Of a stretch of 43,715 nucleotides of DNA, positions 19,227 through 27,899 are shown piece after piece; positions within the stretch are counted from its first letter, which is position 1, and each line of letters opens with the position of its first letter. Made by a program: the position numbers and the translations under genes. Source of the stretch: CAIVAT01 sp037141055 (GTDB lineage: Bacteria > Bacteroidota > Bacteroidia > Bacteroidales > FEN-979). The notes under the pieces were generated by a model that was given only the letters and a program-made list of their open reading frames with translations, made no database searches and was not told the origin of the DNA. The stretch is from positions 1-43,715 of the forward strand of contig JBAXDH010000013.1 in NCBI GenBank assembly GCA_037141055.1. The letters run 5' to 3'.

Positions 19227-21203
19227 ATGATTTCCCGCTGGCCCCCGGCCTTATTCTTACTGATAGTAACTTTGGCCCTTGCTTCATGCCAGAAGAAATC
19301 ACCCGATCCCCCGCCGTCAGGATCGCTTCACCTGGCCTGGGCAAAATGTGGTTCCACAACGCTCAGCCTGCAAACTCCTTCCACGGGTTTGCCCGTTGAC
19401 GGTTCATTTTCGGTGGCATTCAACGAAAAGCTTGATACTGCTTCCGTAAGAGCGGGGATCGTGATACAGAAAAGCGACCAGTCGGTGGTGGCCTGCAACA
19501 TCACTTACGCGAATACGTTCACCACGGCGGTGCTTACTCCGGTCAAACCGCTGGACCATTCGGTACAATATGCACTCCGGGTAACTTCAGGGATCAAAGG
19601 TTCGGCAGGAGAGACCTTCCCCGGGGTAACATACCTGTTCACGACGGTGAGCGGCAAAATGACCATGGAGTCGATCACCCTGAACGGAACCGACTTCCGC
19701 GGCCCTGCCATTCCCGCCAACATCGACTGGAAATCCGTTCACATCCGGGTTCGTTTTAGCGAGGTGCTTGATTCATCGGATTACAAGTCTGGATTTTACC
19801 TGTCAGGCAATGTGCCGTTGTCCTTTAGTCTGTCGGGGGATAAAAAGAGCGTTGACATAACGAATGGTCAGAACCTGGCAGACCTCTCGAAATACAACTT
19901 TACGATTTATCCCTCTCTTAAAGCCAAAAATGGGTTTACCTTCGACGGGTTCTCCAACTCCTTTTACACGCGGCTTGATTCCACGCCGAAATTCCCGGCA
20001 ATCACCGACGATGAACTGCTGACCCTGATCCAGCAGAGAACCTTCAGATATTTCTATGATTTTGGGCACCCGGTAAGCGGGATGGCCAGGGAACGCAACA
20101 CCTCCGGCGATATCGTCACCACAGGCGGCTCAGGTTTTGGCGTGATGGCCCTCGTTGTCGGGATGCACCGCGGCTTTATCTCCCGTGCTGAAGGAATTTC
20201 ACGGCTCACCAAAATCGTGGGATTCCTGGAGACGTGCGACCGGTTTCACGGAGCATGGCCGCACTGGCTCAACGGCGCCACCGGCAAAGTTGTTCCGTTT
20301 TCTGAGAAAGATGACGGCGGCGACCTGGTCGAGACCTCCTACATGGTACAGGGGCTTTATACCGCTCGCCAGGACCTCGACCCGAACCAGGCAGCCGAAC
20401 AGCTGCTGATCGACCGGATCAACCTGCTGCTCGGCGGGGTTGAATACGACTGGTATTCAAGAGGCCAGAATGTGCTCTACTGGCATTGGTCGCCCGATTT
20501 CGGATGGGCCATCAACATGCAGATCAGGGGATATAATGAAACCCTCATCACCTATGTCGTGGCTGCTTCGTCAACCACGCATTCCATTCCGGCTGCAGCA
20601 TATCACCAGGGATATGCGAACAACGGGGCCATCCGGAACGGGAACTCCTATTACGGCCATGTGCTTCCGCTGGGAGAGAGCTACGGCGGGCCCCTGTTTT
20701 TCACGCATTATTCGTTCCTGGGGCTCGATCCGCGGAACCTGTCAGATACCTATGCCGGTTACTGGCAGCAGAATGTCAGCCAGTCATTGATCAACCATGA
20801 TTACTGCATGACCAATCCGCGCAAATTTGTGGGGTACAGCAGCGATTGCTGGGGGCTGACCGCCTGCGACAATCCATGGGGCTACAATGCCCATTCACCT
20901 ACAAACGACCTGGGCGTGATTGCCCCCACGGCTGCAATCTCGGCGCTTCCGTACACTCCGGAGCAGTCGATGAAGGCCATCCGTCATTTTTATTACCTCC
21001 TGGGAAACCGGTTGTGGGGCGATTACGGATTTTACGATTCATTTGATGTCACCGAAGGCTGGTGGGCCAACTCCACGCTGGCCATCGACCAGGGGCCGGA
21101 GATATGTATGATCGAGAACTACAGGAGCGGACTTTTATGGAATTTATTCATGTCGGCTCCCGAGGTGAAGGCCGGCCTGACCAAACTCGGATTTACCTAT
21201 TGA
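19227..21203 (+). CDS. GH144-type endo-beta-1,2-glucanase lipoprotein with two Ig-like domains
   Basis: A 658-residue lipoprotein (lipobox LASC, Cys21). Two Big_5-like domains (about 40-142 and 148-252) precede a GH144/PF10091-type (alpha/alpha)6 catalytic domain (about 258-658). Acidic residues D362, D366 and E369 (DDGGDLVETSY) and E438 (RGYNETL) are present. Their spacing of +4, +7 and +76 equals that of D135, D139, E142 and E211, which I recall as active-site acids of the Chitinophaga pinensis endo-beta-1,2-glucanase. That match supports an active endo-enzyme. It is probably surface-exposed and cuts linear or cyclic beta-1,2-glucan into oligosaccharides. The start at 19227 is 10 nt after the previous stop. 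The GH3 gene follows after 24 nt, an arrangement like the GH144-GH3 pair reported in Bacteroides thetaiotaomicron. Confidence 0.86.
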   Translation: MISRWPPALFLLIVTLALASCQKKSPDPPPSGSLHLAWAKCGSTTLSLQTPSTGLPVDGSFSVAFNEKLDTASVRAGIVIQKSDQSVVACNITYANTFTTAVLTPVKPLDHSVQYALRVTSGIKGSAGETFPGVTYLFTTVSGKMTMESITLNGTDFRGPAIPANIDWKSVHIRVRFSEVLDSSDYKSGFYLSGNVPLSFSLSGDKKSVDITNGQNLADLSKYNFTIYPSLKAKNGFTFDGFSNSFYTRLDSTPKFPAITDDELLTLIQQRTFRYFYDFGHPVSGMARERNTSGDIVTTGGSGFGVMALVVGMHRGFISRAEGISRLTKIVGFLETCDRFHGAWPHWLNGATGKVVPFSEKDDGGDLVETSYMVQGLYTARQDLDPNQAAEQLLIDRINLLLGGVEYDWYSRGQNVLYWHWSPDFGWAINMQIRGYNETLITYVVAASSTTHSIPAAAYHQGYANNGAIRNGNSYYGHVLPLGESYGGPLFFTHYSFLGLDPRNLSDTYAGYWQQNVSQSLINHDYCMTNPRKFVGYSSDCWGLTACDNPWGYNAHSPTNDLGVIAPTAAISALPYTPEQSMKAIRHFYYLLGNRLWGDYGFYDSFDVTEGWWANSTLAIDQGPEICMIENYRSGLLWNLFMSAPEVKAGLTKLGFTY

Positions 21204-21227
21204 TGTATCAATTTTAAAACTAACACG

Positions 21228-23468
21228 ATGTTGAAAATGTACAAAATGAAAATCGCGCTGGCCATTGTGATGCTGTTTTACACTTTTGCAGGTCAATCCC
21301 AGAAACCCGCAGACCGTAGAGTTGGTTCTGAAGACAAGGTTAAGATTGAGACGTTGATCCAGTCAATGACCATTGCAGAAAAAGTGGGACAATTATCGCT
21401 GTTCACATCCGATTGGGATGTAACCGGCCCCAGCCTGAACGGAAACTACAAAAAGCTGATCAGGGAGGGAAAAGTGGGCGCAATTTTCAATGCCTACACC
21501 GTTAATTACATCAGGGAACTGCAGCGAATGGCCATTGAAGAGTCACGGCTGAGAATCCCGATGATGTTCGGATACGATGTCATTCACGGTCATCGCACCA
21601 TCTTCCCGATCCCATTGGCGCAGGCTTGTTCGTGGGATCTGGCTGCCATCGAACAGTCCGAGCGCATTGCAGCCCAGGAAGCTACAGCGGAGGGTCTCAA
21701 CTGGACCTTCGCCCCGATGGTCGACATCGCCCGTGATCCGCGCTGGGGCAGGGTTGACGAAGGAGCCGGCGAAGATACCTGGCTGGGTTGTAAAATTGCA
21801 GCCGCCAGGGTCAGGGGCTTCCAGGGAACCGATCTGAAAGCGAACAATACCCTGATGGCCTGCTCAAAACATTTTGCAGCCTATGGAGCCGTGGAGGCAG
21901 GGCGTGATTATAACACAGTGGATGTTTCGCAGCTTTCATTGTACGAATGGTATCTCCCCCCTTACAAAGCCTGTGTTGAGGCTGGCGTGGGCTCAGTTAT
22001 GACATCATTCAATGAAATTGCGGGTGTTCCTTCCACAGGGAACAAATGGCTGCTGAGCGACCTTCTTCGTTCGGAATGGGGTTTCAATGGTTTTGTAGTG
22101 ACAGACTATAACTCCATCAATGGAATGGTAAGCCACGGCAGTGCTGAAAACGATAAAGATGCCTCCCGTCAGGCACTCAGTGCCGGTGTCGACATGGACA
22201 TGCAGGGCAGCAGTTTTCTCGATTACCTTCCCGGTTTGCTGAAAGAGAACAAGGTCAGCATGGGAGATATCGACAACGCAGTGCGCCGGGTGCTCGAGGC
22301 CAAGATGAAACTTGGATTGTTCGAAGATCCTTACCGGTACTGCAACAGGATAAGACAGGACAACGAAGTCATGACCCCTGATCAGCTGGCATTCGCCCGC
22401 AAATTTGTTGCACAAAGTTGTGTGCTCCTGAAGAATCACAACAAGATACTCCCGGTACCGGGAACTGTAAAAACAATTGCCATCATCGGCCCGCTGGGCG
22501 ATTCAAAAAAGGATATGCTCGGGAACTGGTCGGCGGCCGGAAACTGGGAAAAATGTGTCACACTGGTCGAAGCAGTGAAAAAACGCCTCGGGGCAACGGT
22601 TGCAGTAGTATATGAAAAAGGCTGCAATGTGAATGATGAAGACAAAAGCGGGTTTGATGCGGCGGTGAAACTGGCTGCAAGGGCCGACTATGTTATCCTT
22701 GCCCTTGGCGAAAACGGCTGGATGAGCGGGGAAGCCGCCAGCAAGGTCAGCATCGGCCTTCCGGGTGTGCAGAACGATCTTGCCGAAACCATTGTAAAAA
22801 CCGGGAAACCTGTTGCCATTGCACTTTTCAACGGCAGGCCGCTGACGATTACAAAGCTTAACAGTCTGCCCGTTGCCATCCTTGAAACATGGTTCGGCGG
22901 AACCCAGGCCGGGAATGGCATTGCCGATGTGCTGTTCGGTGATTTCAACCCTTCCGGTAAACTCACCATGACCTTCCCGCAGAATGTGGGGCAGATACCG
23001 ATCTATTATAATGCGAAGAATACGGGCCGCCCGTACAATCCCGCCGATCCGAAGGACAAATATGTGTCCAAGTACATCGATTGCTCAAACGATCCGCTTT
23101 ATCCTTTCGGATATGGCCTCAGCTATACCAGTTTTGCCTACTCCGCCATGGATGTAAAGGTTGACGGGACCAGCGTCACGGTTACCGTGCAGGTTGCCAA
23201 CACCGGCACTTACGACGGCGAAGAGGTGGTGCAGCTGTACATCCGCGACAAGGTGGGCACCGTTACACGCCCGGTGAAAGAGTTGAAAGGATTCAGGAAA
23301 CTGATGATCAAAAAGGGCGAAACAAAAACAGTCACCTTCAGCCTCACGACAGATGACCTGGCATTTTATCACCCGGATCTTAAGAAGTTTTACGAACCGG
23401 GAGAATTCATCGCGTATACGGGAACCAGTTCTGCGGAGACTATCTCAAAGTCTTTTATTGTAAAATAA
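21228..23468 (+). CDS. GH3 beta-glucosidase (BglX-like), candidate sophoro-oligosaccharide hydrolase
   Basis: A 746-residue GH3 enzyme with a signal peptide (cleavage near AGQSQ, about residue 25). In-frame Met codons at 21228, 21237 and 21246 are all possible starts. The barrel contains GYDVIHGHRTIFPIPLAQA, the KHFAAYG motif (K214-H215) and the nucleophile in VVTDYNS (D293). The second domain includes GWMSGEAAS, with E502 a likely acid/base, and a fibronectin-like C-terminus (about 650-740). It has no PA14 insert. It resembles BglX-type periplasmic beta-glucosidases. Because it directly follows the GH144 gene, it probably hydrolyses beta-1,2-gluco-oligosaccharides to glucose, as I recall for the Bacteroides BT_3567 enzyme. 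The specificity is inference from context. It is the last gene of the + strand locus. Confidence 0.9.
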   Translation: MLKMYKMKIALAIVMLFYTFAGQSQKPADRRVGSEDKVKIETLIQSMTIAEKVGQLSLFTSDWDVTGPSLNGNYKKLIREGKVGAIFNAYTVNYIRELQRMAIEESRLRIPMMFGYDVIHGHRTIFPIPLAQACSWDLAAIEQSERIAAQEATAEGLNWTFAPMVDIARDPRWGRVDEGAGEDTWLGCKIAAARVRGFQGTDLKANNTLMACSKHFAAYGAVEAGRDYNTVDVSQLSLYEWYLPPYKACVEAGVGSVMTSFNEIAGVPSTGNKWLLSDLLRSEWGFNGFVVTDYNSINGMVSHGSAENDKDASRQALSAGVDMDMQGSSFLDYLPGLLKENKVSMGDIDNAVRRVLEAKMKLGLFEDPYRYCNRIRQDNEVMTPDQLAFARKFVAQSCVLLKNHNKILPVPGTVKTIAIIGPLGDSKKDMLGNWSAAGNWEKCVTLVEAVKKRLGATVAVVYEKGCNVNDEDKSGFDAAVKLAARADYVILALGENGWMSGEAASKVSIGLPGVQNDLAETIVKTGKPVAIALFNGRPLTITKLNSLPVAILETWFGGTQAGNGIADVLFGDFNPSGKLTMTFPQNVGQIPIYYNAKNTGRPYNPADPKDKYVSKYIDCSNDPLYPFGYGLSYTSFAYSAMDVKVDGTSVTVTVQVANTGTYDGEEVVQLYIRDKVGTVTRPVKELKGFRKLMIKKGETKTVTFSLTTDDLAFYHPDLKKFYEPGEFIAYTGTSSAETISKSFIVK

Positions 23469-23509
23469 AATAGTAACTCGTAAATCAGCCAATCGTAACT
23501 CTATTTTAT
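23465..23509. terminator. Possible bidirectional terminator between converging genes
   Basis: ATAAAATAG (23465-23473) and CTATTTTAT (23501-23509) are perfect 9-nt inverted arms around a 27-nt loop. They overlap the stop codons of the + strand GH3 gene and the minus-strand GH144-like gene. The A/T-rich arms could act in both directions. The loop carries the CGTAAATC...CCAATCGTAA sequence that also occurs at 42643-42667. The weak A/T stem and long loop keep confidence moderate. Confidence 0.45.
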
Positions 23510-24895
23510 CCACCCCCCGGTAAACCCCGCTTTTTTCAGCCCGGTCAGGATGTAAGGATTCTGTTTCATCAGGTCCCAGATCAGCCCGGTGCGGTTGTTA
23601 CCGATCATCAGGACGATGGGGCCCTGGTCGATGCCAAGGTAATCCACATCAAACCAGCCATTTTCATTCCCTTTCCCGGTGGTGAACGATGGGTTGAACG
23701 CATCTTTGAAACCATATTCCTGGTAAAGGGATGCCCCGTATTTATTGAACATGGCTTCGAGCGCGGGGATGCAGATCTCGGGGGCGAATGGCAATGAACC
23801 TCCCGCTGCAGTGGGTGAAAGTGTGCCGTCATCGATGAGATAACCCGATGCTGTGCCCCGGGCAGAATATCCGTCAAAGACAAAATCTTTATCCTGCCAC
23901 GTTGACTTCAGATACCCTGGCCCGTCGCACGCCGTAAGCCCCCAGATTTCCCGGCTGTAATCCCTGAATTTCCCCGGGTTGGCGGTGCAATAGGCCTGCT
24001 GTGCATAGGTTGCCCTTTTCGAATTTTCGAAATAATCGATCCCTTTCGAACGCATGTAGGCGTCCTTTATTCCCCTGAAATCAATGAAGAGGTGGGAGTA
24101 CTGATGACCGAACAACGGCCCGAAATTAACATGTTCGAACCCCTGCCACGACGCCCATTGGTAATTTGAAGTCCATGCCTGCCAGCACGAAGCCGGGATG
24201 GGATGGGTGGGGGAGCCGATGGCCATGATGATGAGCACCATCGCTTCATTGTACCCATGCCAGTAACTGTCGATAAAACCGCTTTCGGGATGCCAGCCCA
24301 TGCTCAGGATAGCCTTGCCGTTCAGGGCCCATTTCAAGTCGACACGGCGGAACAGCTTGTTGGCGAGATCCCTGATTTCGCGTTCCTCCTCGGTTTCGGC
24401 ATTAAAATATTGCAGGCAGGAGAGGATCCCCGCCATCAGCAGCCCGGTGTCAATAGTAGATAGTTCGACATCCCTGAAGCGCATCCCGGTGTGCATATCC
24501 AGGAAATGGTAGAACAATCCTTTGTAACCGGCAACCCCGGTTTTATCAGGGCCCTGCGGGAGCTTATACAGGAACCGCAGTGTTTTAAGCACGCGAGCGG
24601 CGGCCTCCTTCCGTGAAATATATTTCTGGTCGATGCCGACAAGGTATGCCGAAAGACCGAATCCGGTCGCGGCAATGCTCGAAAATGATTCTGTCGGGTA
24701 CCTGTCGGGAATTAAACCGGTGGCGGTGTCGGCAAGATCCCAGAAATACCGGAAAGTCCGGTATTCAAGGTCTTCAAGCGAAAATTTTGCAGGCAGGCCG
24801 GCGGGAGGCCTGGTTTGATTCTGGGTTAGTGCTGGTATGTTTGCAAGTGAAAAGCAGGTCAGGCACGTGAAGAAAATAACAACGCAACGGTGCAT
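23501..24895 (-). CDS. GH144-like (PF10091) secreted enzyme, divergent active site
   Basis: A 464-residue protein with a type I signal peptide (about 1-24, ending PALTQ) and no clear lipobox. The whole mature protein aligns with the GH144/PF10091 fold: YRTFRYFWDLAD near the start, HGYNEAMVL (E217) and YLGIDQGPIVLMIGNNRTGLIWDL at the end. Against the + strand GH144 protein, the triad position DxxxDxxE reads D142, S146, D149 (RDVELSTID). The middle Asp and the Glu are therefore replaced. It may be an exo-acting or differently specific relative. An exo-type sophorohydrolase in this clan has been described from Parabacteroides. It lies 20 nt downstream of the hybrid kinase gene on the same strand, so it is probably co-transcribed with it. 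Confidence 0.78.
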   Translation of the reverse strand: MHRCVVIFFTCLTCFSLANIPALTQNQTRPPAGLPAKFSLEDLEYRTFRYFWDLADTATGLIPDRYPTESFSSIAATGFGLSAYLVGIDQKYISRKEAAARVLKTLRFLYKLPQGPDKTGVAGYKGLFYHFLDMHTGMRFRDVELSTIDTGLLMAGILSCLQYFNAETEEEREIRDLANKLFRRVDLKWALNGKAILSMGWHPESGFIDSYWHGYNEAMVLIIMAIGSPTHPIPASCWQAWTSNYQWASWQGFEHVNFGPLFGHQYSHLFIDFRGIKDAYMRSKGIDYFENSKRATYAQQAYCTANPGKFRDYSREIWGLTACDGPGYLKSTWQDKDFVFDGYSARGTASGYLIDDGTLSPTAAGGSLPFAPEICIPALEAMFNKYGASLYQEYGFKDAFNPSFTTGKGNENGWFDVDYLGIDQGPIVLMIGNNRTGLIWDLMKQNPYILTGLKKAGFTGGWIK

Positions 24896-24915
24896 AAAAG
24901 AGCTGAATCGGATGG

Positions 24916-26667
24916 TTACCCAAGTAATTTGTTGATGGCTTCCTGTAGTGTTTCGTATGTAAACGGCTTGCTTACATATTCATCCATTCCGGCATCGAGG
25001 TATAGTTCCCGGTCGCCTTTCATGGCATTGGCGGTCAGCGCGATGATGGGCGAATGACGGGAAGTGCCTTTTTCTTCGTTCCTGATCGCTTCGGCCACCT
25101 GGTATCCGTCCATGATGGGCATCTGGATGTCGAGGATGATCAGATCATAATTTTTTCCGTGGTATTTCTCAAAGGCCTGCTGCCCGTCATCGGCAACGTC
25201 GACTTCAAACCCCATTTTTTTTAACTGGAAGTTTACAATGCGTTGATTGATGGGATTGTCTTCAGCAACAAGGACTGATTTTTTTGAGAATCCTGCTTCT
25301 TTGATTGGCATATCCTGCTGAGGTTGATTTTTCTGAAGGTTTGACAAGGTGAAAGGAAGGCTGAACCAAAACATGGAACCCTTTCCGGGCGTGCTTTCCA
25401 CACCGATCGTCCCGCCCATCAGGTCCGTGAGTTTTTTACAGATCGACAAGCCAAGCCCCGTTCCTGCAATAAGCCTGGACCTGTTTTGCTTTAACCTCGA
25501 AAACACCCGGAACAGCGAACCGAGGGCTTCCTCCGGAATGCCGATGCCGGTGTCGGTTACCTCAAACCTCAGGGTTGCCTTGTTGTCTGATTGTCCGATC
25601 CGGGTAATCAGAACATCAATTTTTCCTTTTTCGGTAAACTTGATGGCGTTGTTCGTGAGGTTTATAAGTATTTGCCGCAATCGCTGCGAATCTCCGATGA
25701 GAAGGTTCGGCACCTTTTCATCAACGGAGATGCTGAATGAAATAGATTTTTCCTCCGCTTTAAGGTTTGTGAAGAGTGAAACATCCTCCATGACCCGGTC
25801 AAGCATGAAAGGCTGATTGTCCATTTCCAGTTTCCCCGCTTCAATGGCGGAAAAGTCGAGAACGTCGTTCAGCAGCACAAGAAGGTTTTCAGCGGATGAG
25901 ATTATTCCGTTCAGCAATTCGGTTTGCTCGGCAGAGAGGGTCGAATTTTTTAAAATTTCCGACAACCCGAGGATCCCGTTCATTGGGGTTCTGAATTCGT
26001 GGGAAATGCTGGCAATGAACTCATTTTTAGCCATTGTGCCTGCCTCCGCCAGTTCCTTCGACTGCTTCAGCTCCTCCTCATGCAGTTTGCGCTCAGTGAT
26101 ATCCCAGGAAATACCGATTAACCCGACAATCATGTTTTCAGCATTCCTGATCGGGGCAATGTTGCTGTTCACCCAGCGTTTCCTTTTGTTATGCTCCATC
26201 TCCTCCTCGATGTCATACAGCGCCTGTCCTGTTTCAATTACGGAGGCCTCCATTCTCAGATAATCCGCGTTTTGGTAGTCAGGGAAAACCTCGTGAATTT
26301 TTTTCCCGGTAATCTGGTGTGAAGGAACTCCTGCCAATTCTCCGAATGCCTGGTTAACAATCAGGTATGTAAGGCTTGTGTCCTTGAAATAGACATATGC
26401 CGGAATGGTGGTGAGTAACGTGGACAGCTCTTCAGCCCGGATTTTAAGGTCGTCGGAAACTTTTTTCAGATCGGCGGAGGTCCGGGTGAGCAGCGAAGCA
26501 AGGATGTTTTTTTCCTTGACCGACCGGCTCGATTTAAACAGGAGGTTGTCAAACTCCGAATTGATTTTCTTCAGATCTTCAATGATCTGCCCTCTTAACC
26601 GCTGAAAATCTTCCGGCGTGTCAATCGCAGACAGTGCATCGATAATTGAAAGAATTTTATCGGACAT
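24916..26667 (-). CDS. Hybrid PAS sensor histidine kinase with receiver domain
   Basis: A 583-residue soluble hybrid kinase with no membrane segment. An N-terminal helical/coiled region (about 1-85) leads into a PAS domain (about 85-192, ending GISWDITERKLHEEE). HisKA follows with ISHEFRTPMNG (H223). HATPase_c carries NLTNNAIKF, DTGIGI and GTGLGLSICKK. The C-terminal receiver (about 464-583) has phospho-acceptor D513 in ILDIQMPIMDG and the switch Lys in VSKPF. There is no DNA-binding output domain, so it is not an HTCS regulator. A partner Hpt or regulator must lie elsewhere. Its start overlaps the end of the FIST gene by 11 nt, implying translational coupling and that FIST supplies or modulates its input. 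Confidence 0.95.
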   Translation of the reverse strand: MSDKILSIIDALSAIDTPEDFQRLRGQIIEDLKKINSEFDNLLFKSSRSVKEKNILASLLTRTSADLKKVSDDLKIRAEELSTLLTTIPAYVYFKDTSLTYLIVNQAFGELAGVPSHQITGKKIHEVFPDYQNADYLRMEASVIETGQALYDIEEEMEHNKRKRWVNSNIAPIRNAENMIVGLIGISWDITERKLHEEELKQSKELAEAGTMAKNEFIASISHEFRTPMNGILGLSEILKNSTLSAEQTELLNGIISSAENLLVLLNDVLDFSAIEAGKLEMDNQPFMLDRVMEDVSLFTNLKAEEKSISFSISVDEKVPNLLIGDSQRLRQILINLTNNAIKFTEKGKIDVLITRIGQSDNKATLRFEVTDTGIGIPEEALGSLFRVFSRLKQNRSRLIAGTGLGLSICKKLTDLMGGTIGVESTPGKGSMFWFSLPFTLSNLQKNQPQQDMPIKEAGFSKKSVLVAEDNPINQRIVNFQLKKMGFEVDVADDGQQAFEKYHGKNYDLIILDIQMPIMDGYQVAEAIRNEEKGTSRHSPIIALTANAMKGDRELYLDAGMDEYVSKPFTYETLQEAINKLLG

Positions 26668-27799
26668 CAGGCTTTTGTTTTATGGAAACCATGGTGAATG
26701 TCTGATTATGAAAATCACATGCATCATGCTCATAGTTCCCAATTTCGCCATAGGAAAAAAACCCGATCAGGGGTTTGGCCCAGTTTTGCCAGGCATCGCT
26801 GATCTCTTCCGAAATGGTGGGTCCCAGTGCATTGTGCCTGGCCATGCATGAGAACAGGATCAGGGCATCTGTTTCTGGATTCATCGTGTAGAATTCACCT
26901 ACTTTTTTCCGGGTACCTTCAATGATTTCGAAACCGGGCGAACTTGAAAATGTCACAACCGCGCCATTGGGAACGGTTCCGGCAAAAATCAGGGACTTCT
27001 TTTCAGCATCCACGTTAATCACCGCCCGCAATACATCCTGGGCCCCGGGTTTTTTTATCAGCAGCGGATATTCAACACCGATTTCAGGCAGATCCGAGTC
27101 ATTGATGTTTAGGTAATTTTTATAAACATCCAGGGCCGGCTGTCCGTCAATCGTATAAACAACATTTCCTTCCGCATGCGTGATAATCTTGTCGGCGCCG
27201 ATGCTCACCCAGCCGCTGGTGGCTATTCCTTTGATTTCATAACGGGTTGTGTCAAAAATCATGGCAATGGCACCATGGCTTTCAAGGGTTTTTTCAGAAA
27301 ATACGATCGTCTCCTTAAATTTAGCATCGTCGCCCGCCAAACCGCCGAACAAACCGATATCTTTGCCGGCAACAAGCTGTATCCCTTTAACCAGCTGCTC
27401 GCCGTCGGTTTCAAGCCCGCTCCCGAGGAGGAGGATGGCAGGGTTTTTAAAAACATCTCCGGCCCATTTCCCTATTACATTTCCAAGTTCGTATGATGAA
27501 CGTCCCGCACCGCTGAAAAGTTTAATCTCAAATGTTCCGGGAACCAGGTCGAGCATCATGCAAACCAGGCCGCCCTCGGAAATGACTTGGCGGTGGTTGT
27601 CGAATAAAAACTCGCCGCAGGAACTGCACCCGAACACTTTCACCCCGGATGGCTGAAGCAGCTTCACAATTTCCGTAAGATCCAGCGCGACCGATGAAAA
27701 AATAACCGCGGAATTCGGGTTAAAGCCATCGCTTACATGCTCTGCCCATGAGCGGCGGAATCCTTCAACGGAATCGGTGGAAAAAGTCTTAATTTTCAT
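26657..27799 (-). CDS. FIST-domain sensor protein
   Basis: A 380-residue cytoplasmic protein with FIST_N (about 25-215: VFGCSSCGEFLF, GLFGGLAGDDAKF) followed by FIST_C (about 215-365: YPLLIKK, ALILFSCMARHNALG, GFFSYGEIG). FIST domains (F-box and intracellular signal transduction) are thought to sense small ligands, possibly amino acids or similar metabolites, and commonly accompany kinases. The gene is first in a three-gene minus-strand operon. It overlaps the hybrid kinase by 11 nt and has a consensus promoter at 27832-27862. Cys residues in the CSSCGE motif are a noticeable feature of this copy, but whether they matter is unknown. The ligand is not predictable from sequence. Confidence 0.93.
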   Translation of the reverse strand: MKIKTFSTDSVEGFRRSWAEHVSDGFNPNSAVIFSSVALDLTEIVKLLQPSGVKVFGCSSCGEFLFDNHRQVISEGGLVCMMLDLVPGTFEIKLFSGAGRSSYELGNVIGKWAGDVFKNPAILLLGSGLETDGEQLVKGIQLVAGKDIGLFGGLAGDDAKFKETIVFSEKTLESHGAIAMIFDTTRYEIKGIATSGWVSIGADKIITHAEGNVVYTIDGQPALDVYKNYLNINDSDLPEIGVEYPLLIKKPGAQDVLRAVINVDAEKKSLIFAGTVPNGAVVTFSSSPGFEIIEGTRKKVGEFYTMNPETDALILFSCMARHNALGPTISEEISDAWQNWAKPLIGFFSYGEIGNYEHDACDFHNQTFTMVSIKQKPDVR

Positions 27800-27831
27800 A
27801 CCTGGCGGATTTTAGACAGCGTAACTTTGAA

Positions 27832-27862
27832 CAAATATACAAATTTCAGGTAATTGCTCAAA
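27832..27862 (-). promoter_or_regulatory. Consensus Bacteroidota promoter of the FIST-kinase-GH144 operon
   Basis: On the minus strand, TTTG (complement of 27859-27862) is followed by exactly 19 nt and then TATATTTG (complement of 27832-27839). This fits the primary sigma consensus TTTG-N19-TAnnTTTG. The -7 element ends 32 nt upstream of the FIST start codon. Confidence 0.8.
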
Positions 27863-27899
27863 TGTTTTTAAGTGCGGCATTTCGGATGCGTTTAAAAAC

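Noticed and set aside
24916..26667. Hybrid two-component system of the HTCS type controlling the glucan locus
   Set aside because: It has no periplasmic sensor, no membrane segment and no AraC-type DNA-binding domain, all of which define HTCS proteins.
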